DNA of 64,000 nucleotides from Echinostoma caproni (taxonomy: Eukaryota; Platyhelminthes; Trematoda; Plagiorchiida; Echinostomatidae). The stretch covers positions 1 to 64,000 of the forward strand of contig UZAN01040763.1 in the NCBI GenBank assembly GCA_900618425.1, written 5' to 3'. Positions 40,504 to 52,687 of this stretch are shown here, piece by piece. The translations under genes and the position numbers were made by a program. The notes under the pieces are model-generated. The model had not been told where the DNA came from. It made no database searches and saw nothing but the letters and a program-made list of their open reading frames with translations. The stretch's first letter is position 1, and the number at the start of each line of letters is the position of its first letter.

Positions 40504-42259
40504 TCAAAGTCCGAATTCTGNAGTCAGACATGTGGCTGGTGTGGTCGGTGTGTGCACTTCGTTCGGACTATCTATCACTGAGGCGGGGCACACAGTGTGG
40601 CGGGGCCTTGTCCGAAATTCATCTTCGAAGAGCACACCAGTGGTGGAGTTTTTGTTCCGCTCATCCATAATTATTCCGGTGAAAGGGGCCTGGTATGACC
40701 CAGAACTACCTTTAGTGCCCAGTTCCACATCCGCGACCCGATCACATCTCGATGGCCTGAGCTGGTCTGGTCCATCGATTGTGGTCGGTGATTCCGGCGG
40801 ACTGTCGCCGAGACCATCACCACCGGAATCGGTTTCACACTTCTCTTCCGATTCCGTTTCACGATGATAGAAATAGTTGAAATTAGACACGATCACAGGC
40901 ACTGGCAAGGCAATCGTCAACACTCCGGCAATTGCACACAACGATCCGATCAATTTGCCCCAAACGGTAACCGGACGCATATCCCCGTAACCAACTGTAG
41001 TCATAGTGACCACAGCCCACCAGAATCCGTCCGGGATACTGCGGAACAGTGAGGTATCCGCGTCTGCCTCGGCAAAATACACGGCCGAGGAGAACAGAAT
41101 AACACAGATGAGCAGGAAAAATACCAGCAGACCCAGTTCTCGTACACTAGCACGTAATGTTTGACCGAGAATTTGTAATCCCTTTGAATGGCGTGAAAGT
41201 TTGAAAATACGAAAGACACGGACCAATCGTATAACACGAAGTACGGCCAACGAGGTGGTCTGATTTTGTCGTTTTGGATCGTCAATAATCACCGCTCCAA
41301 CTGTGATAAAGTAGGGGATAATGGAGACCACGTCGATCACATTCATGATTACTTTGAAAAACTGTAGTTTTTTCGGTGCTGAAGCGAACCGAATGAGCAG
41401 TTCACAACTGAACCAGATAATGCAGAACGTTTCGACCGCAAAAAACGGTTGATCAATTGTGGGCAAATCATCCTCCTCTATGGTAATCCGATCATCTTGT
41501 GAGTTCGATTCGGTTTGGTTCACTATACGATATTGTCGGAAATGGGGTAAAGTTTCCACACAAAATATGATAATAGACAGAAGAATCACAAACACAGATC
41601 CGATAGCCAAAAACCGGGCGGCTAACGAACTCTCTGGGTATTCGAACAGAAGCCACACCTTGCGTTGAAATTTATTCCTTGGCAACACTTTGGGTTCTTC
41701 CTTGATAAAACCCTCCTCTTCACGATATTTGGCCAAAGCTTCATCACCGAGCTCATAAAATTTAATTTCTTCAGTGAATACATCGATGGGCACATTAACC
41801 GGACGACGTAATCGGCCCCCACTTTGATAGAAATATAAAATTCCATCGAAACTGGATCGATTACGATCGAAGAAATATTCATTGCGTAACGGGTCGTAGT
41901 ATCGATCCCTTTTGCGTGGATTCCCGAGCAACGTGTCCGGGAACTGATTCACCGTTTGCAGCTGCGTTTCAAACCGCAAGCCGCTTACATTGATCACTAG
42001 ACGTTCTGTGCCCAACGATTGATCACATGTACCGGATAGTGTGCCTTCCTCGTTTTCTTCTTCATGCGTTTCTTCCAGGTTTCGATTCAACCTGAAACAG
42101 AGAAGCAATGTCACCAAATCATAAGCATCACATTGTTATGTATGTAAATTCTCTCTTGAGTTTGAATACGGAGGTCAGATCAACTTACCTACGGTTCCAC
42201 AGAGCAAATGTTCCGTAGGGAATTAGGAGACTGGATGCTGTTCCAGAAAGCGTAGACAT
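40504..42259 (-). CDS. Voltage-gated potassium channel, Kv1 (Shaker) subfamily
   Basis: Plasma-membrane pore-forming alpha subunit that opens on depolarisation to pass potassium; family members assemble as tetramers through the T1 domain. Spliced from exon 1 (42259-42189, ATG start, 23 codons plus AG) and exon 2 (42091-40504); the join is phase 2 and gives about 552 residues. In spliced numbering: T1 at about 53-160 ([14 protein letters not shown]), S1 182-203, an N-glycosylation site NQT 215-217 in the S1-S2 loop, S2 239-260, S3 267-291, S4 304-327 with regularly spaced arginines ([20 protein letters not shown]), S5 341-364, pore TVGYGD 389-394, S6 with PVPVIVSNF near 420. Residue 396 is arginine at the position that governs external TEA binding. 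The first 22 residues lack charge and are followed by RRLNRN, a layout compatible with an inactivation ball. The N at 40521 affects the last five residues, so the C-terminus is provisional. Identity of the subfamily is firm. Confidence 0.97.
42092..42188 (-). other. Kv1 intron 1, 97 bp, GT-AG
   Basis: Donor AG|GTAAGTTG at 42188 and acceptor CTGTTTCAG|G ending at 42092 on the minus strand. Removing it joins codon parts AG and G into arginine and keeps the frame. The alternative start codon inside the intron (42117) would add eight residues, up to the exon junction, that look intronic, and is less likely. Confidence 0.88.
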
Positions 42260-42420
42260 ATAGTGCAGTAATATTCACACATTATATGAACCTATTCTTT
42301 GGATTAAGCAGAAAAAATGTCAGATACTGTGTGCGAGCCACTTTTTCACTCAATATCCTAATAGCATGCTCTTCTGACTCACTTGGGGAACACTCACATA
42401 CACGAACGGACTCAGTCACT

Positions 42421-42453
42421 CACATGCACACGGGTGTACACACACGCACACAA
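42421..42453. repeat. CA-rich simple repeat
   Basis: Imperfect CACATGCACAC and TACACACACGCACACA, about 165-200 bases upstream of the Kv1 start codon. Confidence 0.85.
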
Positions 42454-42743
42454 ATTTAGCCAGTCTCCGATTTGACTCGCATGAATTAAGGTTCTGTCAT
42501 TCCATGATCCATGTGGCCCAAACAGGATCGATTTTGTGTGCGAGGATCATGACAAAATTCAAGAACTGTCTTCTGCATTTTGCGGTATCGACCTTCCCCC
42601 GAAGCAGGCACAACGGCGTACAGGAGATAGACACACGAATGCACACACGCTGGCTAGTCGACTACTACCGTCGGTTCTCCTGTCTGTGGTGGATGCACGC
42701 ACGTCTGTATGTGTGTGTGCGTTTGTGTGCTTGTAGAGTACTA

Positions 42744-42764
42744 TGTGTGTGTGTGTGTGTGTGT
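42744..42764. repeat. (TG)n microsatellite
   Basis: About ten TG units, directly visible, about 490 bases upstream of the Kv1 start codon. Confidence 0.95.
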
Positions 42765-43560
42765 ACAGTGGCGGTGGCGGGCATTTGTGCGTACTTTAGG
42801 GGTCAAGCCCGTATAATTCAGCTGTAAACATAAGGCTTTTCAGCTGTGGCCAATCAGGTGGTTTGATCCCGGGTTGTGTGCGCGCACGCATACGCATGAC
42901 TTGCAATTTCGTGCCTGTAGCTGTCAGATTGGTTCAAAACAGACTGGGTTCAGCCAATCCTCATTCGGCATAGTGGTCGCACCAGCAAGACTTAAAAATG
43001 CTGAAAATTATAATGGCTCGATTGGCTACCATAATCCGTATCAGACCCCATTGCCAGTCAGTCTGTCGATCCGAAATCCTCGGGCTAACGGAACTTCAGT
43101 TTTCCGTGGTCACCTATACATCAACCACGAATTCTACCAGGCAAGCAATACTCAAATACCATATTTGTCTGGAAAATGGCTACGGAAGATCACGGGGTTA
43201 TAGATCCCCCCTCCCCAAATAAGGATGATCGGCTGCAATCACACAAAACTGCATTGTTTTGTGCTAAGGTGCAACCACAGAGGACCAATACGGCACCAGG
43301 TGAAAACCAATTAAGAAGGATATTTAGGCTTTTTTCATGATAAACTGTCGACTACCTGTACTTGTCCATAGTGCTCAGACTGACGGTGCTGGAATACGCA
43401 AATAGACAAAAGTCAATACAATGTGACTAAATGAGAATAGTTGTACTACAGACTTTTTCTAAGTATACCGTCCGTCATGTGACGGTTGCATCGTTTACAT
43501 GCTTCGGATGCACACGCAAACAGGCACATATGGTATTCTTATCTTTCTCTCCTCCTACAG

Positions 43561-43694
43561 GACCTTTGTTACTTACAAACCGAAGGCGGAATCTAAATTC
43601 TTGGGACCTGATGGAACCATTCCATCCTCTCTAGTAGGCTGGTACGCCTTGAAGTTTTTTTGTCTATGGAGCAGTGTCTGTTTCCGACGAATTG
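43561..43694 (+). CDS. Candidate internal coding exon, protein unknown
   Basis: A 134-bp segment is bounded by a strong acceptor (pyrimidine-rich CTTTCTCTCCTCCTACAG ending at 43560) and a strong donor (ATTG|GTAAGT at 43695). Only one frame is open across all of it. It encodes 44 residues that include TYKPKAESKFLGPDGTIPSS and then LVGWYALKFFCLWSSVCF followed by RRIG, which suggests a loop running into a membrane segment with positive charges after it. One base precedes the first codon and one follows the last. I do not recognise the family, and no partner exon was found within 1 kb on either side. If real it belongs to a plus-strand gene divergent from Kv1. It could also be a chance splice-flanked frame. 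Confidence 0.35.
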
Positions 43695-43700
43695 GTAAGT

Positions 43701-44754
43701 GGTAACCCCGTTTTAGTAAAATGCCCCTCCAGCGAATGTCAGTAGCTCAGGCGTGGGTTAAACCTGTGCCATTATGTTCTAAGTTGTTAATCCTACCGCT
43801 TTGCAAGTCAACTTTGTAGAAAACAAATCTCAGGAGTGTCCAACTCTTGCGCCATCTTGCTTGGAGTGAGATTTGATGCACCAGGTGACCAGTAGCAAAA
43901 TTTTTTTAACCCCGGCATCTTTTTATATTTTGTTATTCATCTTCATCTGGCAAGGAAAGATAGAAAGTATTAGGGATTTTAAAGTGATCCATGGACTGGT
44001 GAGCTTTCAAGAATCCTGCAATATCTTCAAAAATTAGACAGTGTATCGTTGGCATATGGTCCAAAGGAAAACGGTTATTGGTAGATATAGATATGCGCGT
44101 TGTCTTTTTTCATTAAACCGGTTTTTGAACCTCCCGTTGCTTGGAATCATAGACGGTCTACCTTATACAGGTAACCTCAAAAACCGCAGATGGATCCGCG
44201 ACCTTCAAAGTTACGTACTCCCACAAATGATTGTTCTTGTAATATCAATTTTGTATACTGCCGAAATGCATGCTTCGAGCATGAAATTAAAATTGTGAAC
44301 ATTCAGTTTCCCTTTGGTAAAAACCAAAAGAATCTATGTAACGCTAAAACTAGTAGCAGCTGTCTACAGAATCTGGCCAACTGTGGGGGAGATCTCGTGT
44401 ACAATTCCCATTTAGTTAGTCAAATTGTGGTTGATTCCGCTAGCCTGAGAAATGTTATCGCCTTTTAACTTACAGTTACTTGTGAGTAACGATGTTGTAT
44501 AATTATTGTTGATTTTGATTGACCATCCTTCGCAATTCATCTTCACGTACAATACTCGGCTTATTCCAACCGTTAGACATTCAGAAAAACGTTTCGGGAT
44601 TTGCAATACCCGTACGAGGTGAATATAATCAAGCAAGGAAACCGTAAACTGTAATCTATTGTGAATCGTATTCAGTGACGGCGACTCACATAACCAAATA
44701 TCAACGGCTGAGGATAGCTTTCAAGCCATATGTCACTACACTTGGACTGTAAGG
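43701..44754. other. Non-coding stretch between candidate exon and mariner
   Basis: Short open frames only (for example 44041-44298 plus). Part of the end of this stretch should be the mariner 5' untranslated region and inverted terminal repeat, which I could not delimit. Confidence 0.5.
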
Positions 44755-45765
44755 ATGGAGCTCAGTCGATGTCACTGGAGGGCGATGATTTTCTACGACT
44801 ACAAATGTGGTTTAAAGCAGGAGCTGAGTGTTTATTGTTTGCGAGCTGTCTAGGGTGATGATGCACCTTCGATAAGTTTTGTGTTTGAGTGATTTGCGGA
44901 ATTCATGTATGGAAGGTGGTTCCTGGATTGTGAAACACGGCAATTTGGACCTGTGGAAGCCATCAGAGCGGAAAACGTTGCTGCTGTGCAAGCGATGGTA
45001 GAGGAGGATGCACGAGTGACAGTGGCACAACTGGCGAAAGCCATTGGGATCTCACCGGGATCAGTCTGCACCAGCTTACATGAGAAACTCGGTCTCTGAA
45101 AGTTTAACGCTGGCTGGGTACCCCATCAGCTCATACAGGAACAGAAAGCAGCTGGGGTGAATTGGTTCTATACCATCCTTGCCATATTTCATGGTGAACC
45201 TTCCAATACAGTTTAGAAGATCATCAGTAGGGATGTAACCTGGGTGTACAGTTTCGACCCAGAGCCAAGTAATAATCGGCTCAGTGTACACCTGTTGGTG
45301 GGCTCCTCCTTATGGCACAGTGAGGAAAAGCAAATATTGGGTGTGTTCATAACCAAAAGCAGTCTTGTGGCTATTCTATTGCTCGTACAGCAAAGCACAG
45401 TCATCCAGGGATTGGTACGCCACCCACGGTCTGGAAGCTGTTGTCAGGCTTAGTCTAAGGAATCGAGCAGGAAGAAACGTGTTGCATCATGACAACGCAC
45501 CTGCACACATGTCCCATGTCGTCAGCTATTTTCTGGCTAGAGGACGCATCCAGAAGGTTGGTCACTTACCCTATATTTCAGACCTGCCTCAGTGTGAGGT
45601 TTTATGTTTCCAAATGTCAAGCGCACGATACGTGGAATCCGATATGAGTTACCGCAGTAGAGGCCACCATTGAACTAGTCGAAGGATTATTCGCTTCGGG
45701 GGAAAGCGTTGCACTCAGTCATTATACTTAGCTTGGTTCTGTTCTGAGGTCACGTTAAATAGGCT
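44755..45765 (+). mobile_element. mariner-like element, transposase pseudogene
   Basis: Remnant of a Tc1/mariner DNA transposon (cut-and-paste transposase). From ATG 44755 a single frame reads MELSRCHWRAMIFYDYKCGL, then FAEFMYGRWFLDCETRQFG, then the helix-turn-helix part AENVAAVQAMVEEDARVTVA and WVPHQLIQEQKAAGVNW. The frame has stops at 44851, 44890, 45097 and 45214. The catalytic region keeps SRDVTWVYSFDPEP (family GDETW) and, after a frameshift near 45270, VLHHDNAPAHMSHVVSYFLA. The third catalytic site reads LPYISDLPQCE: E replaces the family's D, 34 residues after the D of HDNAPAH. A further frame gives FPNVKRTIRGIRYE near 45607, matching the FPKLK..LRG..F end. Terminal inverted repeats were not identified. 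Long inactive. Confidence 0.92.
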
Positions 45766-45775
45766 TAAATAGGCT

Positions 45776-45784
45776 NNNNNNNNN
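45776..45784. other. Assembly gap (9 N)
   Basis: Nine undetermined bases immediately after a tandemly duplicated AAATAGGCTT unit, just past the mariner 3' region; the right inverted repeat may be lost here. Confidence 0.95.
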
Positions 45785-48700
45785 TTTATTTCGTTCCTTG
45801 TGTCCCTATCACTGATCCAGCGAAGATGTCAACCCGGATCCGATTCTAACCTGGCCTATGCTGGACGGAACACTATAGTAATTGGCACTGTATTCATACC
45901 ATAGACTCGATTGCTGACCGCAGACCCACTGAATGGGTAGCGATGATGAGGTTAGTGCTATGGGATGACTTGTGACGACAAATGTCACAATCTCCACTCA
46001 ATCACGGCTTCATTTTTGGCTACCCACCGTTGCTGATATGATTCACCGGAATTTTCCGACATCCAGCTAATTCGGTTGCATTTGCCTGTGATTACCCGAT
46101 TCTCATCCCTGTGTCCTTGTTGTTTCTATGGGAGTTGTATTTTGGATAGTACAACTCGATCTTGTCCCACTGTCCTCACATGGCCATGTCAACTTCGTAC
46201 ATATTTCAGACAAATTGTGTGTGATGCAAGAAAGGGAACCCTTCAAAAATGTAGCGGTATCATTTTTTGCTCTCGTCTAAAATGTGATAATGACGATGAA
46301 ATGTCAAATTCCAGTCCTCAACTATCCATCTTAAATGATCGAACAACTATATTCGTTAAACGTTTTACCCAAGCCTCACTTATTTCGACCTCCCCACATA
46401 CGTGTTCCCGAAGGGCAGAAAGTTCTTACTGGATGCTTTTGTCTCCTCGGTCACGTTTATCCTTATTTATTTTATACTACTTGAGCCTTCATTTTTTTCT
46501 CCTGTTATCCTTCTCGGTTTATTTCCCATGAACCATAAGCCCAAATCCGAATCACTTAAACTGTTCTCGGTATATGCCCCTATTCCTCGTGAGCATCTGG
46601 CCCAGTGTTTTGTAGTTCATCACTGTCACGCTTGTGAAAAAGTCTCACCGAAAGCTGCATGTGACTGTTCTCATCCGTTATACCCACGATCTTGTCCGAT
46701 GCCTTTCATCCTCATTCATCCGTTCTCACTGGAGGCATATGAAGATCTACACTGAAGCTTTTAGACATTTTGCTGTCTCATATTTAGATAGATTTCTTAC
46801 GAACACAGAACACGTTGCATCTGATCTGCGCAAGATTTTATGCTAAAAGTCATTATCATTGATTTATTTTTGTTCTCTTTCTGTTCTTGCTAACTTTCTG
46901 TTCAGTGTTGTCCATTAAGTGGTGCAAAGTAATTATCTGGCTCCTTGGTATTCCTCCGTTGATTACTTGACTTGATTTGGTTATTGGAACGACCGGAGGT
47001 CAGATACTAACCTCCATACTATTTAATTCGGGTTGATAGCGCCGAACTCCCACTAAAACCGTATGCGTGTTTGAGTACATGTGCACCCTCATGGGTCAAA
47101 TATTATTCAGCTGATGCAACCCTTTGTTCACTGTATTGCGCATACACACAGATCACACGGGCATTGCGAGCATTTTGTGACTCAACCGAATAGGATTACC
47201 CATGCAACTGGTAGTTGTGAAGTTGATATTACACAAACGCTGATTCCCACGTCTTGTGAAAAAGGCGAACTGTGGACAAAAAGGAAAAATCTTTTCATTT
47301 TAAGGTGCACTGGCTTGTTTCACTGATCGAATATACTGAATAAATTACTGTGGATGCTGAAATGAGTTCAGCGAATGCAATTTATTTACGCAATGGTCTA
47401 AGACGCCTATGGTGCCACACAGGTAAGGCACAGTTACGGATCCATACAATAGCTTTCAGATCTGGGCATTGTTACACTGAGTTTGTCAGATGAAAAGAGT
47501 TTGAGAGAAGCCACGCTATCCAAAACAAGTAAGCTCACTTAGAACATAACTAATAAAATCACATTGCTCGTCTCGATACAGAATTTTTAAAACGTTTTTT
47601 CTCCGATTATGTCTTTCATCCCGATAACACTTCATGAACAAAAAAATAACTACAGGTGTTCACTGTTTAGAAATCGGTAGTATGGGTATTAATTTGTTGC
47701 ACAAAAAAGGAAGAATGCAGGAAGACAAGGTGATACATTTGTTGATGAACCGTTGTCTATCGTGGTCTTTCCTAGTCTGATTCATGATGTATTTCGGCGA
47801 AGTTTGATTTGTGTTGTTTAGATAGTATTCAGGCAACAAGCGACAATATTGTTTACCCTAGTTCACAGCCAAACAATAATTTTCACCGTGTTCAAGCTCG
47901 ACGGATTTCTCTGCTATCGTTGATGCTAACTGAAACCAGTCAGTGCATTTACCGTGGGCAATGCGGGTTGATATCAGTAGTGCCGCTCCAGGTTTGCACT
48001 TAATGACCGCTTAGAACTCTAACCAGGGTGCGTTGCTTCTCATAGGTGTTGGTAATTTTGGTCAAAGCCCAGTATCCGCAAGCAGCTGGGCATAAGCCCA
48101 AATTCACCATAGTGTGGCTTGCTCAGCTCAACATACCCCAGTATGTTCGTTATGCATACGTCGAAGATTATAGGTTTTGCATGAAAACCCTTGCAGATCG
48201 ACGTTGGAAATTTACACAGTTGAATATGTTGCATGCATTCGTCTCAAGTTTTGGAGGACGATCTACAGCGATTAATGCAACCGGCAACAAAATGAGACAG
48301 TTTTAATTATGCACTGCTCGACTAAGTAGGATGTCCGTGATAATGAAAATATTCAGAAATGAATGAAGATGGGTCAGTCAAATTTCGGTTTTGAATGGAG
48401 TCCTGGTTCCTACGTATTCTCAGTGTAACCAGATCAGCTTTGTTCATTGGACATCTGCAATTCTTATCAAAGACCCATTCTCAACATACCGATTTAAATA
48501 ATTTTCTGATGACCGTTGAGGTATGTACGGAGAATTTTATCAAAATTCTAGAGGAGTGGTCGGTCGGTGGACTAACCACCACTTGGAACTCAATTACTCT
48601 CGAACAAAGTGTCTCTAAGTTGCTTCTGTGAAAAGTAAAGACATTTTCGGTTCATGGATAAATAGGACTGCACCGGGAATTAAATTCAGGTGAGGAAGTG

Positions 48701-51700
48701 CGTTGCGGTGTCGAAGCTCTCTTGAGAAGCTGAAAAACTAGCTTTGTTTATCGCTGATGATCAACAAGAGGTTGATGCCATAGTAGTGGTCAGTTCCCTA
48801 AGGATGGATTCAAACTAACACTTTACTTTGCACGATGGGCACTGCTATCGCTAATAGGCGCACTCAAGTTTGGACAAAAGTTGGAAATGAAGATCACTCA
48901 AGGTGTGTATATCGACTGTCTCTGTTAATTCCCGTCTAGCCTCAATAAAAGTATCGGAATATGTGCAACATCCTTCTAGCCGCTATTCAAACCGTTGATT
49001 TTTGTCTTTTATGCTCTGTTGAGGTTTTTTTCCAAGAAATTCAGTCGTCGAGCAGGGGGTAAGCGATGGAGTTGTCAGTTTGTCCCCTAATTGCGGCACT
49101 CGTTAAGATTACACCAAATTTGATCGTCGAGAAGTGTGACTGATCAGTTTCCAACGGGTCAAATTTTCTCTTTGACCGTGGTAGAGTATTCAGCTTTCTG
49201 TATGGTAATAAGATCAGAAGATTCGCTTTCGGTACCATAGATGAAGACCGACTTCACAAACTGACTGCATGTTACTGCACTACCAAAATCAATAGGCCAG
49301 ATTGAGGATAGTCTGCAGAATTCCGCAATTTAGTGACATTGCCATTAATTCGAGGTATGGTGAAATGTAAAACTGTTCTATTAAAACGACCAGATGGCCA
49401 TGGGCCGATGATTGACAGATAAGACGAATGACGAAAAAGTAAGACAAAACGTTCACAAACCGGGAGCATAAAACAAAAATCCAATTGATCGACTGACCAC
49501 CAACTGTATAACAAGTTAGATTTGAGGAAAATAATGAGTTGAACTATGAATTAGACAAAAACGGTTCAATTATACTTATCTCAAAAGTAAAATAAACGGT
49601 TCAGTTTGAATATTTATCGGGATAATACTTTATCTTATTTTAATGGGGTTCTGACTATATCGGTGAGATGATGAAATATATCACTGGGAAATTGCTTCTT
49701 TTAGGTGAACTGGAGAGCAGTCAAATACCTGATGAGATACTGGTAACGACTTGGGTTCCAGATCTGCTTTGAAATATTTTCTTCGAAGATGGAAGATACC
49801 GGGGCTGAGTTGAGTAGAAACGTAACACCAAAAATTGCTTTCGATCTCATGAGCAAACCACATGCGCTGCGTCTTGTAGATGAATCAAAACGTTTGTATA
49901 CTGAATGAAGCAACAATAGTGTTGAAGCAAGTATGTCATTTTAAATTACCCGAAAAATAAAATCGGATTAGGAATTATTGGATCAAGTATGTAAAGTCAT
50001 CGTTCTTGTGGTTAACACAACGCGAGATGGGAACATTTTGTTGCATCGTGCATTTAAATTCCCAGGAAAAAGGATCTGTGAGTTGTCAGTCAACACGCAG
50101 ATACAAAACTCTATCCAACATGTGGAAAACAAGCCCAGTTCCAAGGAGTAAAGCAAATAGATCGTGATCTATGGGCATTCTCACGGACAACTCAAGAAAG
50201 AACTATTTTGAAAACGTGTTCAAAGTGATCGGAAGTGGGCCTACTTTTTAGTAAATCTTTGGATCTTTGTTACGTGTGTTGAGTCCTGATTGGGACCAAA
50301 AATTATACGTACTACTGACAAAACAGCTGTTTAGGGCCTTTTTGGTCACAATCGAGTTCGATCGGGGAAGCAATTAAACAAGACACACAATATATAGTTC
50401 TATTCCACTGGAGATACCAGGCACAAATGTACACGAGAGAGCACAATAACAAAAACACCTACTTTTTATAATGTTTACGCTGAGCGGTTTGCTTCCCGTT
50501 TCACGTACGTAGCCACAAATGGCATAATTGAATTTCTCATCTTCAGTTGAGGTGCACTGCAAACAAATATGCTATCGACCTGATTTTTATGTGTGTGTAT
50601 GCACGACTGTTTTCTCACGTTATTCCTGTCACACCTACATTATTCTCACTCCTCTGACTCGACTATCTGTTCAAGATTGATTTCTGTCCATAACCACCCT
50701 TGTCAATGAAACCAGTTCCGTCAAGCAATGACCAATTTGTAACCAACACTGATCAGGTTTGTACCTCTGGTTTGGTAGCTTTATCCTCAATCATCCTACT
50801 GGTTTTGCGAAAATTGGCACCAAGTATTTACCAGTCTCTCAATTTTTTACACGCGTTCAACGCTCGATAAGGAGATCAAACCAAACTGCACATTATCTGC
50901 AGGTTTATTTCTCACGTGGAGAACTGGGGAATCACATTCCCATAATTAGATCAAACTCAGCATTGAAATGTAAAATGAAAGAGTAAAAAGATTTCCGCAT
51001 CAATTTATCATTTTATCCCTTAGGGTTTTTTGTGAATATGATGAACCATTATGTACCCGATGTTCTTACGGATTTTGGTAAAAGCCATCACCATATATCT
51101 AGGTGTAACCTTCCGTCGTAACCTCACTTGGTGGGTTCATGTTTAGCTGGTAAAACCCATTTTGTATATTTGTTTCTTATTACAATTTTTGTCTCCATTC
51201 AAATCATAAGCCACTTCATTTTGTTCTACCTTTTATATCACTGGTTTCACAGATCTCCAGTAATTTTCTCTCAAAAGTTTAAATAAGGTCTGTAAATAAA
51301 CCTCCAGAATCCTCGAGTTCCTCAGGAGTTTACCAGAGTTCCCCTCAAGCACACCCTGAACAACATGCAATATTGCAACACTGCTTAACTGGTAAACTCA
51401 TCCTTCAAATTGGTTATCCCACTGTTCTCATTCCTCACGTTTAGAGAATAGTAAGTAGTAGTAGTAAGTGTTTCTTGCCTTCTCATCTATAAACATTTAC
51501 GTGCAAGCACTGCGGCTCCTAAACGTTCTACCTTTTCATATTTAGCCCAAATTCATTCAAATCCAGAACTCCTTGCGTCCGTTCTAGGTAAGATGTTATC
51601 CAAAGTGAACATTTGCGTTTGGTGCTATTAATTTGATTGGTGTTATCGATTTCGCGTTGTTTCTCTTCTTTATCGCTAAACTTTATGTTCTATATTACCT

Positions 51701-52685
51701 CTTACTTTTTCCCATTGGTTGCATGGTTACTGAGGTGCATAATCAGATTGGTTGACGTGATCCGACGAAATAGGAACGAAACCATGAACAAGAATTCGTG
51801 AGCATTATTCAGCAGTCAGGAAGCATGAGCCACACTCACTGATTTCCCTCCACGAAAACCAAGAATGACATCAATTTGAGTGGCCTCATTTCGTTTTTGA
51901 TCTCTTTCTTCTGCAGTCTTTGTCCTCGGTAATGTGATTTGTTCGTTGTTTTCTTTAATTGTATCACTGTATTGAATTTACAATATCGGTTTTCAAGGCT
52001 TATCAGAATGGAAGTAGTTTTTCTGTTATTGTGATATAACTCACCTTATCTGGCAACAGTTTTGTTTCCAAAACGAACAATGATGTTCCGGTTTGCTACT
52101 TATCTCTTCAAATTTCTGAGGCTGTCAAAGTTCTTTTGTGCAAGACTCCAATGAACCACTATGCGCACCGCTAAAGTTAATTTGAAAATCCACAGAATAG
52201 TTAGCTTTCTTCTTTCTACTTTTTTATCTTCAGCATCCTACTTGTGTCGTTGTCGTAGAATTCTACCCATCACTCTGGTCATGTAAAACGTGGGTTCGGA
52301 TCTCATCGGCAATCGCTACTTTTTGTCCTTTTGCGGCCTTTGATGTGTTGCTTCGCTCTTGCTAAAAATTGCTTGTACCGCCGTCTATATCTCCAATAAG
52401 CAATAACAAAAAATAACGGTAATTTGTCGGTTTATTATCCAGCAGTTCTTCCGATGGACAATGTTGATTTGTTTAATGTTAGGAAAATAGTTAGTCATTC
52501 ACCAGAAGTATAGATATTGGCAGGTCAAACTTGAAAAGTGAAGCAGAAATCTGATTCGATTCTTTGGTACGAATGGTGTGAGTTTAAAAATTCCTGAGCC
52601 TGCTTAATTATCAAACAAATATAAATTCAAAACAAATATAAGTCTAAACTAGGTTCTTTCTTTTTTAATTTTCTTTTTAATTTTA
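45785..52685. other. Long non-coding stretch, no recognised gene
   Basis: No domain-bearing frame. A pyrimidine-rich stretch at about 46076-46860 contains open frames (up to 151 codons) without motifs; it ends near 46961-46980 in GATTACTTGACTTGATTTGG, similar to the LINE tails elsewhere, and could be an eroded LINE 3' end. The stretch 51000-52680 is T-rich with very few open frames. No RNA gene was found. Confidence 0.45.
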
Positions 52686-52687
52686 CT

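Larger units (their letters stand above)
42260..43560. other. Upstream region of Kv1, simple repeats, no gene
   Basis: Holds the likely Kv1 5' flank. No convincing TATA box or initiator was picked out. It contains CA-rich and TG-rich tracts on either side of about 300 bases of unique DNA, and GCGCGCAC near 42880. No coding exon is recognised before 43561. Confidence 0.5.

Noticed and set aside
40532..41668. Plus-strand open frames inside the Kv1 gene
   Set aside because: Antisense shadows of the strongly conserved channel coding sequence.
48740..48800. CTGATGA followed by a perfect TCAAC/GTTGA stem, hammerhead-like
   Set aside because: The second core box GAAA is replaced by TGCC and no pol III head precedes it.
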